Source: Azospirillum humicireducens (GTDB taxonomy: Bacteria; Pseudomonadota; Alphaproteobacteria; Azospirillales; Azospirillaceae). Taken from it: a DNA stretch of 64,000 nucleotides. A model generated the notes under the pieces. The model was not told the origin of the DNA, searched no databases, and worked only from the letters and a program-made list of their open reading frames with translations. How positions within the stretch are numbered: position 1 is the first letter of the stretch; each line of letters starts with the position of its first letter. Location: the NCBI RefSeq assembly GCF_001639105.2, contig NZ_CP015285.1:1232501-1296500 (forward strand). Reading direction: 5' to 3'. Both the position numbers and the translations under genes were made by a program. This document shows, piece by piece, positions 37,561 to 45,683 of this stretch.

Positions 37561-38469
37561 ATGACCGCTTCGCCGACCGTCCCCTCGTCCCGTACCGTCA
37601 CCGTCGCCGCCACCCAGATGGCCTGCAGCTGGGACCGTGCCGCCAACGTCGACGGCGTCGAATCGCTGATCCGTGAGGCTGCCGCCAAGGGTGCGCAGAT
37701 CATCCTGCCGCAGGAGCTGTTCGAGACCCCTTATTTCTGCAAGGACCAGAAGCAGTCTCTGTTCGAACTCGCAGCCCCGGCGGAAGGTCATCCGGTGATC
37801 CAGCGGATGCAGTCGCTGGCGCGCGAGCTGTCGGTGGTGATCCCCGTCAGCTTCTTCGAAAAGGCGCGGAACGCCTATTACAACTCCATGGCCATGGTCG
37901 ATGCGGACGGCAGCCTGCTGGGCCTCTATCGCAAGTCCCATATCCCCGACGGACCGGGCTATCAGGAGAAGTTCTATTTCAGCCCCGGCGACACCGGCAT
38001 CCCGGTGTTCAAGACCCGCTACGCCACCATCGGCTGCGCCATCTGCTGGGACCAGTGGTTTCCGGAAACCGCGCGGGTCATGGCGCTGAGGGGGGCGGAA
38101 ATCCTGCTCTACCCGACCGCCATCGGATCGGAGCCGCAGGACTCCTCCATCGACAGCCAGGGCCATTGGACACGGGTGATGCAGGGCCATGCCGGCGCCA
38201 ATCTGATGCCGCTCGTCGCCTCCAACCGCGTCGGCGTGGAACAGGGGGAAAGCTGCGCCCTGACCTTCTACGGCTCGTCCTTCATCGCCGGGCCGCAGGG
38301 CGAGATCGTCGCACAGGCCGACCGCGAAAGCCGCGCGGTGCTGACCGCGACCTTCGACCTCGACCGCATCGCCGCCCAGCGCGCCTCCTGGGGGATTTTC
38401 CGCGACCGCCGTCCGGAGCTTTATGGCGCCATTCTCACGCTGGACGGAGAGACCACGCCGCGACGCTGA
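37561..38469 (+). CDS. aguB: N-carbamoylputrescine amidase
   Basis: A 302-aa nitrilase-superfamily enzyme that hydrolyses N-carbamoylputrescine to putrescine, CO2 and ammonia in the arginine decarboxylase/agmatine route. The Glu-Lys-Cys triad is seen in 'IILPQELFETPYFCKDQ', 'LYRKSHIPDGPGYQEKFYFS' and 'GCAICWDQWFPETARVMALR'. 'LYPTAIGSEPQDSSIDSQGH' and 'ALTFYGSSFIAGPQGEI' are typical of the AguB clade. AGGAG lies 9 nt before the ATG at 37561. An agmatine deiminase gene (aguA) is not in the window. A polyamine deacetylase-like gene is 0.7 kb downstream. Confidence 0.93.
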   Translation: MTASPTVPSSRTVTVAATQMACSWDRAANVDGVESLIREAAAKGAQIILPQELFETPYFCKDQKQSLFELAAPAEGHPVIQRMQSLARELSVVIPVSFFEKARNAYYNSMAMVDADGSLLGLYRKSHIPDGPGYQEKFYFSPGDTGIPVFKTRYATIGCAICWDQWFPETARVMALRGAEILLYPTAIGSEPQDSSIDSQGHWTRVMQGHAGANLMPLVASNRVGVEQGESCALTFYGSSFIAGPQGEIVAQADRESRAVLTATFDLDRIAAQRASWGIFRDRRPELYGAILTLDGETTPRR

Positions 38470-38490
38470 CCATACCACCGCGGAGCGGCA

Positions 38491-39096
38491 TCAGACCGTC
38501 AGCCCTCTGTCCGACCGGGCATAGCCCAGGGACTGTGCCGCGCCATAGGCGGCGGCGGCCCGTGCGGCAGGGGGCTCGGCGCCCTGCCCTTCCCCGCCCT
38601 GTCCCTCTCCACCCTGGCGGCGCAGATCCGCCTGCGCCTTCAGCTTCGCCGCATCGGCTTGGGCGGCGACGCGCATGTCCTGCGGTGACGGATCGGCGGG
38701 AGCGAGGGCGGCGGCTTTCACCTGCTCCATCTTGGCGATGGTTGCGGCCGGCTCGGATTCGGCGCTGACGTCGATCGGCACCTCGCCCGCGGTCGCGTAG
38801 TTCTTGCCGTCCGGCCCGCGCGTGTAGGTGAAGGACGCGCCGCCGGCATGGCTGCCGCCCGCCGCCTGATGTGCCGCCTCGTGCTGGCGGACATTGGCAT
38901 CGATCTGCTTGAGCTTCTGGACCTGCTGCTGGGCGGCGTCGGACAGGGTGACCGTGTCGGTCGCCCCGGCGGAACCGCCGCCGCCCTTCACGCCGGACGC
39001 GTTCCCGTCCTCCCCGCGCGCCGGCCGGCTGCGCGGAGTGCCATAGCTCCCGATGGGCAGGCTGGAGATGGAGAGGTCGGCGGCCACCGTCCACAT
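38491..39096 (-). CDS. Putative metalloprotease (CJM1_0395-like)
   Basis: About 200 aa. The core is 'LKQIDANVRQHEAAHQAAGG' and 'GGASFTYTRGPDGKNYATAG' followed by 'EVPIDVSAE', with HEAAH as a zinc-metallopeptidase-like motif. The block 'DVxxHEaaH...aGg.a.gg.sytYq.GPDGk.YAvgGEV.id.s' matches a family of putative SprA-related metalloproteases. N- and C-terminal parts are Gly/Gln/Ala-rich and probably disordered. The start is uncertain (TTG 39102, ATG 39096 or GTG 39087, the last best placed after GAGG). A PetP-like operator sequence lies at 39120. Proteolytic activity is not established. Confidence 0.8.
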   Translation of the reverse strand: MWTVAADLSISSLPIGSYGTPRSRPARGEDGNASGVKGGGGSAGATDTVTLSDAAQQQVQKLKQIDANVRQHEAAHQAAGGSHAGGASFTYTRGPDGKNYATAGEVPIDVSAESEPAATIAKMEQVKAAALAPADPSPQDMRVAAQADAAKLKAQADLRRQGGEGQGGEGQGAEPPAARAAAAYGAAQSLGYARSDRGLTV

Positions 39097-39119
39097 CCTC
39101 AAGAAGGGTGCGGTTCTCC

Positions 39120-39133
39120 GTCCAAATTAGAAC
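39120..39133. promoter_or_regulatory. Second copy of the petP operator-like sequence
   Basis: GTCCAAATTAGAAC matches 13 of 14 bases of GTCCTAATTAGAAC, which overlaps the petP promoter at 28554-28567. It lies 24-33 bp upstream of the possible starts of the minus-strand metalloprotease gene. Confidence 0.45.
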
Positions 39134-39184
39134 GAATCGACCCTATCGGCAACGGGAAGGCCGAGTCGTCCCAACCGCTTCCGC

Positions 39185-40219
39185 TCAAGCCTGCTCGAAG
39201 CCGGTCAGCACATTGACGACGTTCACGCCGAGATCGTCGACGGCATAGCCGCCTTCCATCACGAACAGCGTCGGGAGACCGATGCCGGAAATGGCAGCCC
39301 CCATGCGCAGGAAATCCTCCGACAGCAGCCGGAAGCGGGAGATGGGATCGCCGCCATAGGTGTCCGCCCCCAGCGACAGGACCAGCGCGTCGGCCCCGAA
39401 CTCCCGGATCTTCGCCGCCGCCGCAGCCAGCGCCTCGGCATAGCCGGTCCAGTCGGTGCCCCAGGGCAGCGTCAGGTTCAGGTTCGCCCCCTCGCCCACC
39501 CCGGCGCCGGTCTCGTCGGCATGACCGCAGAAATAGGGGAACTCATCGATCGGATCGGCGTGGATCGACACGAACAGCACGTCGCCGCGTTCCCAGAAAA
39601 TCTCCTGCGTGCCGTTGCCGTGGTGGTAATCGACGTCCAGCACCGCAACCCGAGCGGCTCCGCCGTCGCGCAGGGACTGCGCGGCAATGGCGGCATTGTT
39701 CAGGAAGCAGTAGCCGCCATAGAACGCATGTCCGGCATGGTGGCCGGGCGGGCGGCAGAGCGAGAAGGCGCTGCGGTCGCCGCCCCGCAGCCGGTCGGCG
39801 CCGGTCAGTGCGCTGTCCGCCGCCGCCGTCGCCGCCCGCCAGGTGCCGGCGGTGATCGGTGTGCCGGCATCGAAGGAATAGAAGCCGAGTCGACCGTCGA
39901 TGGACCGCGGCACCCGCCGCCGCGACATGCCCGGCGCCACCCAATTCAGCGGCAGAGCGTCGATATCGGCGCCATGTTCCTTCACCCACTCGTCCCAGGC
40001 GGTCTGGAGGAAGCCGAGATAGCCGGCATCATGCACCCGCTCCAGCGGGGCCAGGCCGTGACGGGTGGGTTCGACGATGGGCCCGAACCCCACCGCCTCG
40101 ATCCGTGCCCGCACGATGTCGGCACGCGCCGGCTTCTCGTAGCAGGGGACGAGTTGGCCGTCGTTGAGTTCGGACCGGCCAGCCTGCAGCCGGTGCTCTT
40201 CGCTGTGGATGACGATCAC
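39185..40219 (-). CDS. Histone deacetylase-family acetylpolyamine amidohydrolase
   Basis: A 344-aa zinc hydrolase. It begins (V)IVIHSEEHRLQAGRSELND, followed by 'GQLVPCYEKPARADIV', the opening of acetylpolyamine amidohydrolases rather than of acetoin-type members. Catalytic and zinc residues are seen in 'LCRPPGHHAGHAFYGGYCFL' (two His), 'VLDVDYHHGNGTQEIFW' (Asp, His), 'FVSIHADPIDEFPYF' and 'LSLGADTYGGDPIS' (Asp). I choose GTG 40219, since AAGGA precedes it and the length fits AphA (about 340). It probably deacetylates acetylated polyamines in the cytoplasm. aguB nearby supports a polyamine role. Confidence 0.88.
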   Translation of the reverse strand: MIVIHSEEHRLQAGRSELNDGQLVPCYEKPARADIVRARIEAVGFGPIVEPTRHGLAPLERVHDAGYLGFLQTAWDEWVKEHGADIDALPLNWVAPGMSRRRVPRSIDGRLGFYSFDAGTPITAGTWRAATAAADSALTGADRLRGGDRSAFSLCRPPGHHAGHAFYGGYCFLNNAAIAAQSLRDGGAARVAVLDVDYHHGNGTQEIFWERGDVLFVSIHADPIDEFPYFCGHADETGAGVGEGANLNLTLPWGTDWTGYAEALAAAAAKIREFGADALVLSLGADTYGGDPISRFRLLSEDFLRMGAAISGIGLPTLFVMEGGYAVDDLGVNVVNVLTGFEQA

Positions 40220-40454
40220 GCCACTGGTATCCTTGTGTTTTCCGGCGATCAGCCGGTGCCTTGCCGCTTCACGGCTCCGCCGCGGCAGCGAGTCGGGTGG
40301 ACGGCGCATGATAGCCTCACCCGCGTGCGCACGGATGCCGCCCTTTTGCATGGCGCCCCGGATGCTGGCCATTGCCTTCCGGTCGAATGCATTCGATAGT
40401 GTTCACCGATTTTTGCTCGCCGTAAGCGGGTGAATGGCCGGATAATGGACATTA

Positions 40455-43394
40455 ATGCTGTCTGCTGAGTGCAGGATACTCGCCCGATTGGCGCCAGGGG
40501 TGGCGTTTTTGCTGTGGGTGTGCACCGTGTTGGCCGCCGGGCCGACGCGAAGCGATCCTTTGATGCCGCCTTCCGTCTCACCTCTTGAAGCCGCCTTTTC
40601 CGCCCGCGCCGGCGAGCCGCTGCGTCAGTTCGGCTATGACCTGTTCGCCCCGGCGCGCGATTCGGCAGCCGCTGACGCGAGCGCACCCGGCGCGGTTCAG
40701 GGCGACTATGTGCTGAACACCGGCGATGCCGTGACGGTGACGCTGCGCGGCCAGAAGTCGTTCAGCAAACGGTTCGTGGTCGACCGCAACGGCCAGCTGG
40801 TGGTGGACGACCTGCGCCCGGTCACCGCGGCAGGCCTGCCGTTGGACAGCCTTCGTCGGGAGCTGGCCGCTGCGGTCGCCGCAACCTGGCCAAACACCGA
40901 ATCTTTCGCCACGCTGGCGGAAGTTCGTCGGATCGGTGTGGTGGTCACCGGTGCCGTGCGACGCCCAGGCCGGCAGGAGGTCAGCGCATTCGCCACCGCG
41001 CTCGACGCCCTGTCGGCGGCGGGCGGTGTCGAGCGGAACGGCAGCTTGCGGGCCATCCGCCTGATGCGTGCAGGCGGAAGCATCGCGGTGGATCTGTATG
41101 CCCTGCAGGTGGGAGGGGATGCCGGCAATGCCGATCGGCCGTTGCGCGACGGCGACCGCCTGTTCGTTCCGCCGCTGGGCGCCACGGTCGGGATCGCTGG
41201 GCCGGTCAAGAGGCCGGGCATCTATGAGCTGCCGCCCGGCGGCGGTCAGCTGTCGGCTGCCGAATTGCGCGATCTGGCCGGCGGCGCATTGCGGCCCGGC
41301 CGTGCCCGGCTGCTGCGCCTCGGCATCGGCCCGTCAGGCGAGGAAGCGGCGGAGGAGATCGCAGACGCCGATGCCCGCCGGTTCGGCGACGGCGACCTGC
41401 TGCTGATCGCCCCGTTGCGCGAAGACCGCCGCGACGAGGTGCGGCTGGAGGGACATGTCCTGCGCCCCGGCCCGCGCGCCCTTCCTCAGGCCGCGACCCT
41501 TGCCGGACTGCTTTCCCGCAGCGATCTGCGTCCCGCTCCCTATCTGCCTTTCGCGGCACTGGAGACGGACGAAGCCGCCACGGGATCGCGTGTCCTCCAC
41601 CCGGTCGATCTCGCCTCCGTGCTGAAAGGGCGCGACCGACGCCGGTTGGCCGGGGGCGACATTCTCTATGTTCTGGGAGCGAACGACATCGATTTCCTGA
41701 CGGCAGAGCCGGTGCTGGCACTGCTTCGCGGGGAGAGGCAGCCGCCGCAGGACGCCTGCCCCGGTCTGGTCACGTTGGCCCGCAACCTGGCCGCGGACCC
41801 CGATGGGCCGCTTGCAACCGGACCGCAAGCACGGGCCGCTGCCGGGCTGACCGGCGCACGCACGCCTTGCCCACCTCTGTTTACCACCGTGCCCGATCTG
41901 CTTCCCTTGGCGCTCCGCCACTCGGTGCTTCGCCTGACCGGCGTGTCGCGCCCCGGCTTCTATCCGGTCGTCGATGCCGGCACCGCTGCGAACGGCGGCG
42001 CCCGCGAAGCAATCGTCGAACCGGAGGCGCCGCAGTACGAATTGATCGGTCATGTCCGCCGTCCGGGCACGCGCCGCCTGACTGCGGAAACGACCTTGCG
42101 CGCTGCGCTGGCCGACGGGAAGGCCCTGAAGCGGGACGTCTATCCGCTGCTGGGGATCGTCGAGCGTTATGACCGGCGCAGCCTGACCCGCGCCTATCTG
42201 CCCTTCTCCCCGCAGGAGGTGGCCGCAGGACGCGCCGACCGTAGACTTGCCGACGGCGACCGCATCCACCTGTTCGCCGCGGAGGATGTCCGCGGCCTGG
42301 TGAAACCCAGCGACGCCGGCAGCGCTGCAAGGTCCACCGAGCCGGCCGACGGAGAGGCGGCGGACGAGCCACCGATTCTCGCCGCGTTGCTCGATCCCGC
42401 CATCGTCGCACTGATCGGAGAGCGGACGGTACAGGTGCGCGGCGCGGTACGCGATCCCGGCGGCTATCCGGTCGCCGACCGCACGCCGTTGTCCGCGCTG
42501 ATCGCCGTTGCAGGCGGTCTGTCGGCCGATGCCGATCCGGCCGCGGCGGAACTCACGGAAGTGACTGGCAGCCGCAGAATCGTCGATCTCGGGCGCGACG
42601 GCACGCATATGGCCGGCCCCGGCGATGCGCTGCGGATCAATCCGCGGCCACAGGCGCTGGAATCGCGTGCTGTCGCCATTGACGGGGCGGTGCGCCGGCC
42701 CGGCCGCTACGATATCGGCCGCAGTGAAACGCTGTCCTCCTTGATCGCTCGGGCCGGGGGCCTACTGGAAGACGCCTATCCGGCCGGAGCCGTCCTGACC
42801 CGCGAGAGCGAGCGCCGTCGCGAGAAGGAGCAGTTCCAGCGTCAGGCACGGGAATTGGAACGCACGCTGGCGCTGGAGGTGGAAAAGGGCGAGCCGGTGA
42901 AGGCGGAGAATGTCGCGCTGGCGCGTCAGCTCGCCGCCCAGCTTCGCGGTGCGGAACCGCTCGGCCGCGTGGTGGTGGAGGCGGATCCAGCCGTCCTGCG
43001 CACGCGGCCGGAGCTGGATCCGCTTCTGGAACCGGACGACCGCATCGTGATCCCGAAACGGCCGCTGACCGTCGCGGTCGCCGGCGAGGTCCTGCATCCC
43101 ACCGCCGCCCAGTTCGTCAGCGGCAAGAGCGCGGAAGATTACCTGAACGAGGCCGGAGGACCGACCCGCGATGCCGATACCGGACGCAGCTTCCTGGTTC
43201 TGCCCGACGGCAGGGCGCGTACACTGGCCTTGTCCTCCTGGAACCATCGGGTGGAGGCGATACCGCCCGGCTCCATCCTGGTGGTGCCGCGCGACCCGCG
43301 TCCCTTCGATGGCCTCGACGTCGCCAAGACCTTCGGCAACATCCTGAGCCAGCTTGCCATCACCGCCGCCTCCGTTTCGGTGATCGCGCGATGA
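40455..43394 (+). CDS. Large polysaccharide export (OPX/Wza-like) protein with many SLBB domains
   Basis: A 979-aa exported protein. After a signal peptide ('GVAFLLWVCTVLAAGPTRSD') comes the polysaccharide export domain 'YVLNTGDAVTVTLRGQKSFS' with 'RFVVDRNGQLVVDDLRPVT'. At least five SLBB-type units follow, recognised by 'V.GaVrrPGrxev', 'IAGPVKRPGIYELPPGGGQL', 'LIGHVRRPGTRRLTAETTLR', 'VRGAVRDPGGYPVADRTPLS' and 'IDGAVRRPGRYDIGRSETLS'. A charged helical segment (about 785-850) precedes the last domain 'VAVAGEVLHPTAAQFVSGKS'. It is much longer than Wza (about 380 aa). It overlaps the next glycosyltransferase by 4 bp. Confidence 0.9.
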   Translation: MLSAECRILARLAPGVAFLLWVCTVLAAGPTRSDPLMPPSVSPLEAAFSARAGEPLRQFGYDLFAPARDSAAADASAPGAVQGDYVLNTGDAVTVTLRGQKSFSKRFVVDRNGQLVVDDLRPVTAAGLPLDSLRRELAAAVAATWPNTESFATLAEVRRIGVVVTGAVRRPGRQEVSAFATALDALSAAGGVERNGSLRAIRLMRAGGSIAVDLYALQVGGDAGNADRPLRDGDRLFVPPLGATVGIAGPVKRPGIYELPPGGGQLSAAELRDLAGGALRPGRARLLRLGIGPSGEEAAEEIADADARRFGDGDLLLIAPLREDRRDEVRLEGHVLRPGPRALPQAATLAGLLSRSDLRPAPYLPFAALETDEAATGSRVLHPVDLASVLKGRDRRRLAGGDILYVLGANDIDFLTAEPVLALLRGERQPPQDACPGLVTLARNLAADPDGPLATGPQARAAAGLTGARTPCPPLFTTVPDLLPLALRHSVLRLTGVSRPGFYPVVDAGTAANGGAREAIVEPEAPQYELIGHVRRPGTRRLTAETTLRAALADGKALKRDVYPLLGIVERYDRRSLTRAYLPFSPQEVAAGRADRRLADGDRIHLFAAEDVRGLVKPSDAGSAARSTEPADGEAADEPPILAALLDPAIVALIGERTVQVRGAVRDPGGYPVADRTPLSALIAVAGGLSADADPAAAELTEVTGSRRIVDLGRDGTHMAGPGDALRINPRPQALESRAVAIDGAVRRPGRYDIGRSETLSSLIARAGGLLEDAYPAGAVLTRESERRREKEQFQRQARELERTLALEVEKGEPVKAENVALARQLAAQLRGAEPLGRVVVEADPAVLRTRPELDPLLEPDDRIVIPKRPLTVAVAGEVLHPTAAQFVSGKSAEDYLNEAGGPTRDADTGRSFLVLPDGRARTLALSSWNHRVEAIPPGSILVVPRDPRPFDGLDVAKTFGNILSQLAITAASVSVIAR

Positions 43395-44185
43395 CCTTGG
43401 CTCTCCCGATCCGCCTGGCCATCCTGACGGTGGTTCTTAATCACCGCACCGGCCTGATCGACACCCATGATAGCCTGCGGGGGCAATTGGGACCGCAGGT
43501 CGCCTGGCTGGTCGCCGATGGCGGGTCCACCGACGGAACCGCCGATTGGCTCGCGGAGAATGGCAACCAACCGGTCTGGTGGCGGTCCGCCCCGGATCGG
43601 GGGCTCTATGCGGCGATGAACAATACGCTCGACGCCGCCCGGCACCTCGGATTCAGCCATGTGCTTTTTCTGAATGCCGGCGACCGGCTGGCCGCGGCGG
43701 ACAGCGCCATGAGGGTGCTGCAGGCCATCGGCCGCGATCCCGACGCCGCCCTCCTTTACGGCGATGCGCTGGAGCGGCAGAGCGACGGACGTATCCTGTT
43801 GAAGCGCGCGCGGTCCCACCGCTGGGCGGCTTTCGGCATGTTCACACACCATCAGGCCATGATCTACAGCGTACCGGCCCTGGCAGGGCTTGGTTTCGAC
43901 CCCGCCTTCAGGATCGCAGCCGACTATGCCTTCACGCTTGGCGCCCTGGGTCGCGGACCTGCTGTCCGGCTGCGGTGGCCCATCTGTCTGTTCGCCCCCG
44001 GCGGCCTGTCGCAACGCGATGCCGCCATCGGCCGGCGTGAACAGGAAGCGATTCGGCGTATGCAGTTGGGCCAGGGCCCGCTTTGTGCGGCAGCGATCAC
44101 CGCAGTGCAACGAGTCGCACTGGCAGTGCGTCAACATCTTCCCACCGCTTACGCGAAATTACGTTTCCGATGCCCGGAAACTTAA
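43391..44185 (+). CDS. Family 2 glycosyltransferase
   Basis: A 264-aa GT-A fold enzyme. It has 'LAILTVVLNHRTGLIDTHDS', the nucleotide-sugar site 'WLVADGGSTDGTADWLAENG', 'WRSAPDRGLYAAMNNTLDAA' and the metal-binding region 'VLFLNAGDRLAAADSAMRVL'. The later segment is 'HHQAMIYSVPAL', then 'GFDPAFRIAADYAFTLGAL'. This arrangement resembles WcaE-type colanic acid transferases. The ATG overlaps the stop of the export gene (ATGA), so the two are co-translated. There is no membrane segment. The donor and acceptor are unknown. Confidence 0.9.
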   Translation: MTLALPIRLAILTVVLNHRTGLIDTHDSLRGQLGPQVAWLVADGGSTDGTADWLAENGNQPVWWRSAPDRGLYAAMNNTLDAARHLGFSHVLFLNAGDRLAAADSAMRVLQAIGRDPDAALLYGDALERQSDGRILLKRARSHRWAAFGMFTHHQAMIYSVPALAGLGFDPAFRIAADYAFTLGALGRGPAVRLRWPICLFAPGGLSQRDAAIGRREQEAIRRMQLGQGPLCAAAITAVQRVALAVRQHLPTAYAKLRFRCPET

Positions 44186-44227
44186 TGTCTTTCGCATATG
44201 GCTTCCCACTTCTACCCAAACGGACCG

Positions 44228-44255
44228 TTGATGCGCACAAATGGTTGCATAGAAT
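44228..44255 (+). promoter_or_regulatory. Promoter of the XRE regulator
   Basis: TTGATG (44228-44233), 16-nt spacer, TAGAAT (44250-44255), in a short AT-rich gap 65 bp before the ATG. Confidence 0.55.
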
Positions 44256-44319
44256 TTACTTTCTGAACTAAGCATTCTCGCGGCGCCTTCCCTCCGGCTT
44301 TCCCTTCGAGGTACGACTT

Positions 44320-44787
44320 ATGAGCGCGACCAAGACCAAACTCGCCCCCGCCCACACCCTGTCGCGCCGCGGCGAAGGTCCCAACCCAATCGACATCCAT
44401 GTCGGTGCCCGCCTGCGGCTTCGCCGCACCCTGCTCGGCCTGAGCCAGGAGAAGCTGGGCGAAGCGGTCGGGATCACCTTCCAGCAGCTGCAGAAGTACG
44501 AGCGCGGGTCGAACCGCATCAGCGCCAGCCGCCTCTACAATCTCTCCCAGGTTCTGGGCGTTCCGGTCAGCTACTTCTTCGACGACATGCCGTCTCCCGA
44601 TCAGATCTCCGCCGAGGCGCCAGCTGAGAGCCCGAGCGAGACCGACGAATTCGAATCGATGGCCCGCCGTGAAACGCTGGAGCTGGTCCGTGCCTACTAC
44701 CGGATCGAGGATCCGGGTGTGCGCAAGCGCACCTTCGATCTGCTGAAGGCGCTGGGCGGCGACCGCATCGCACTGGTCGAGGAATAA
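44320..44787 (+). CDS. XRE-family transcriptional regulator
   Basis: A 155-aa protein. The Cro/C1 helix-turn-helix is 'VGARLRLRRTLLGLSQEKLG' plus 'EAVGITFQQLQKYERGSNRI', then 'SASRLYNLSQVLGVPVSYFF'. An acidic linker follows, and then a helical C-terminal part 'RRETLELVRAYYRIEDPGVR' to 'KRTFDLLKALGG'. This two-part form is common in alphaproteobacteria. GAGGT lies 9 nt before the ATG. Being within the polysaccharide block, it may control it, but that is inference. Its last 91 bp overlap the convergent glycosyltransferase frame. Confidence 0.9.
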   Translation: MSATKTKLAPAHTLSRRGEGPNPIDIHVGARLRLRRTLLGLSQEKLGEAVGITFQQLQKYERGSNRISASRLYNLSQVLGVPVSYFFDDMPSPDQISAEAPAESPSETDEFESMARRETLELVRAYYRIEDPGVRKRTFDLLKALGGDRIALVEE

Positions 44788-45683
44788 GGGCTGGGCGAAG
44801 GGGAGCAGCCCGACGGAAGGCGCACGGCGGAAGCCTGAGCCTGGACGGCAGCCCGCATCTTGAGCCCGACCTGCCAGTAGTAGAACGCGCGACCCAACGC
44901 GTGATCCAGCCCCGCTGCGCCGTCGAGGACGCCCAGGCGCAGCACATAGGCATGCAGGAACGCCCAGAGCGGACGGCCGGGGAGACGCTGAAACAACCGC
45001 TTCAGCGTTTTCCGGCGCGGGAGCCCGCCATCGCCCGGTTCACCGTCGATCAACCGCTCCATCCGGCCATCGGCGCGCAAGGCCGCCTCCCAGTCGGAAT
45101 AGCGGTTGTGCCGGTCGAACCAGGCGGACGGCGGCTTGGCGTCGCCATGATCCATCGGGTGCCGCAGCCGTCCCGTCGTGCCGGCAACCTCCGGCTGGTA
45201 ATGCCCCTCCACCTCCCACATGGCGGCAACATCCAGGTCAGGCTGATCGGGAAAGCGCACATGGCGCCGGTCGAGCAGAGCCAGCTTGCGGTTCCAGCAG
45301 CCGAACCGCAGCGCGCGACCCCGCAGGACCGGGCGGCCATCGATCCAATAGGCGGAATGGCATGGGCCGCCGGCCATCAGCTTGGCGATCTCATCGGCCA
45401 GCGGCGCGGTCGGCCGCTCGTCGGCATCGACGAACAGCACCCAGTCATGGGCGAATGGCAGCGTGTCCAGGCACCATTGCTTCTTCTTCGGATAGCGGCC
45501 GTTCCAGCGGAAGGGGACCACCCTTGCGCCCAAGGAACGGGCCATCTCCGGCGTGCCGTCGTCGCTGCCGCTGTCGACCACGAAACACTCGGCAAAGCGG
45601 GTCAGCGCCGTCAGGCAGGGGACGAGGTTCGCGGCCTCGTTGCGCGTCATCACCACCACGGAAACGGGGATGGGGGTCATCAT
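44697..45683 (-). CDS. Family 2 glycosyltransferase, WaaE/KdtX-like
   Basis: A 328-aa product. It has 'VSVVVMTRNEAANLVPCLTA', 'CFVVDSGSDDGTPEMARSLG', 'VVPFRWNGRYPKKKQWCLDT' and 'DWVLFVDADERPTAPLADEI' (DxD). It ends 'LHAYVLRLGVLDGAAGLDHA', then 'LGRAFYYWQVGLKM'. This pattern is that of WaaE/KdtX-type LPS core glycosyltransferases. The normal domain ends near residue 280; the last ~50 residues are Ser/Pro-rich and antisense to the XRE gene, with the stop codon reached only at 44697. The upstream ATGA overlap couples it to the chain-length-like gene. Confidence 0.85.
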   Translation of the reverse strand: MMTPIPVSVVVMTRNEAANLVPCLTALTRFAECFVVDSGSDDGTPEMARSLGARVVPFRWNGRYPKKKQWCLDTLPFAHDWVLFVDADERPTAPLADEIAKLMAGGPCHSAYWIDGRPVLRGRALRFGCWNRKLALLDRRHVRFPDQPDLDVAAMWEVEGHYQPEVAGTTGRLRHPMDHGDAKPPSAWFDRHNRYSDWEAALRADGRMERLIDGEPGDGGLPRRKTLKRLFQRLPGRPLWAFLHAYVLRLGVLDGAAGLDHALGRAFYYWQVGLKMRAAVQAQASAVRLPSGCSPSPSPYSSTSAMRSPPSAFSRSKVRLRTPGSSIR

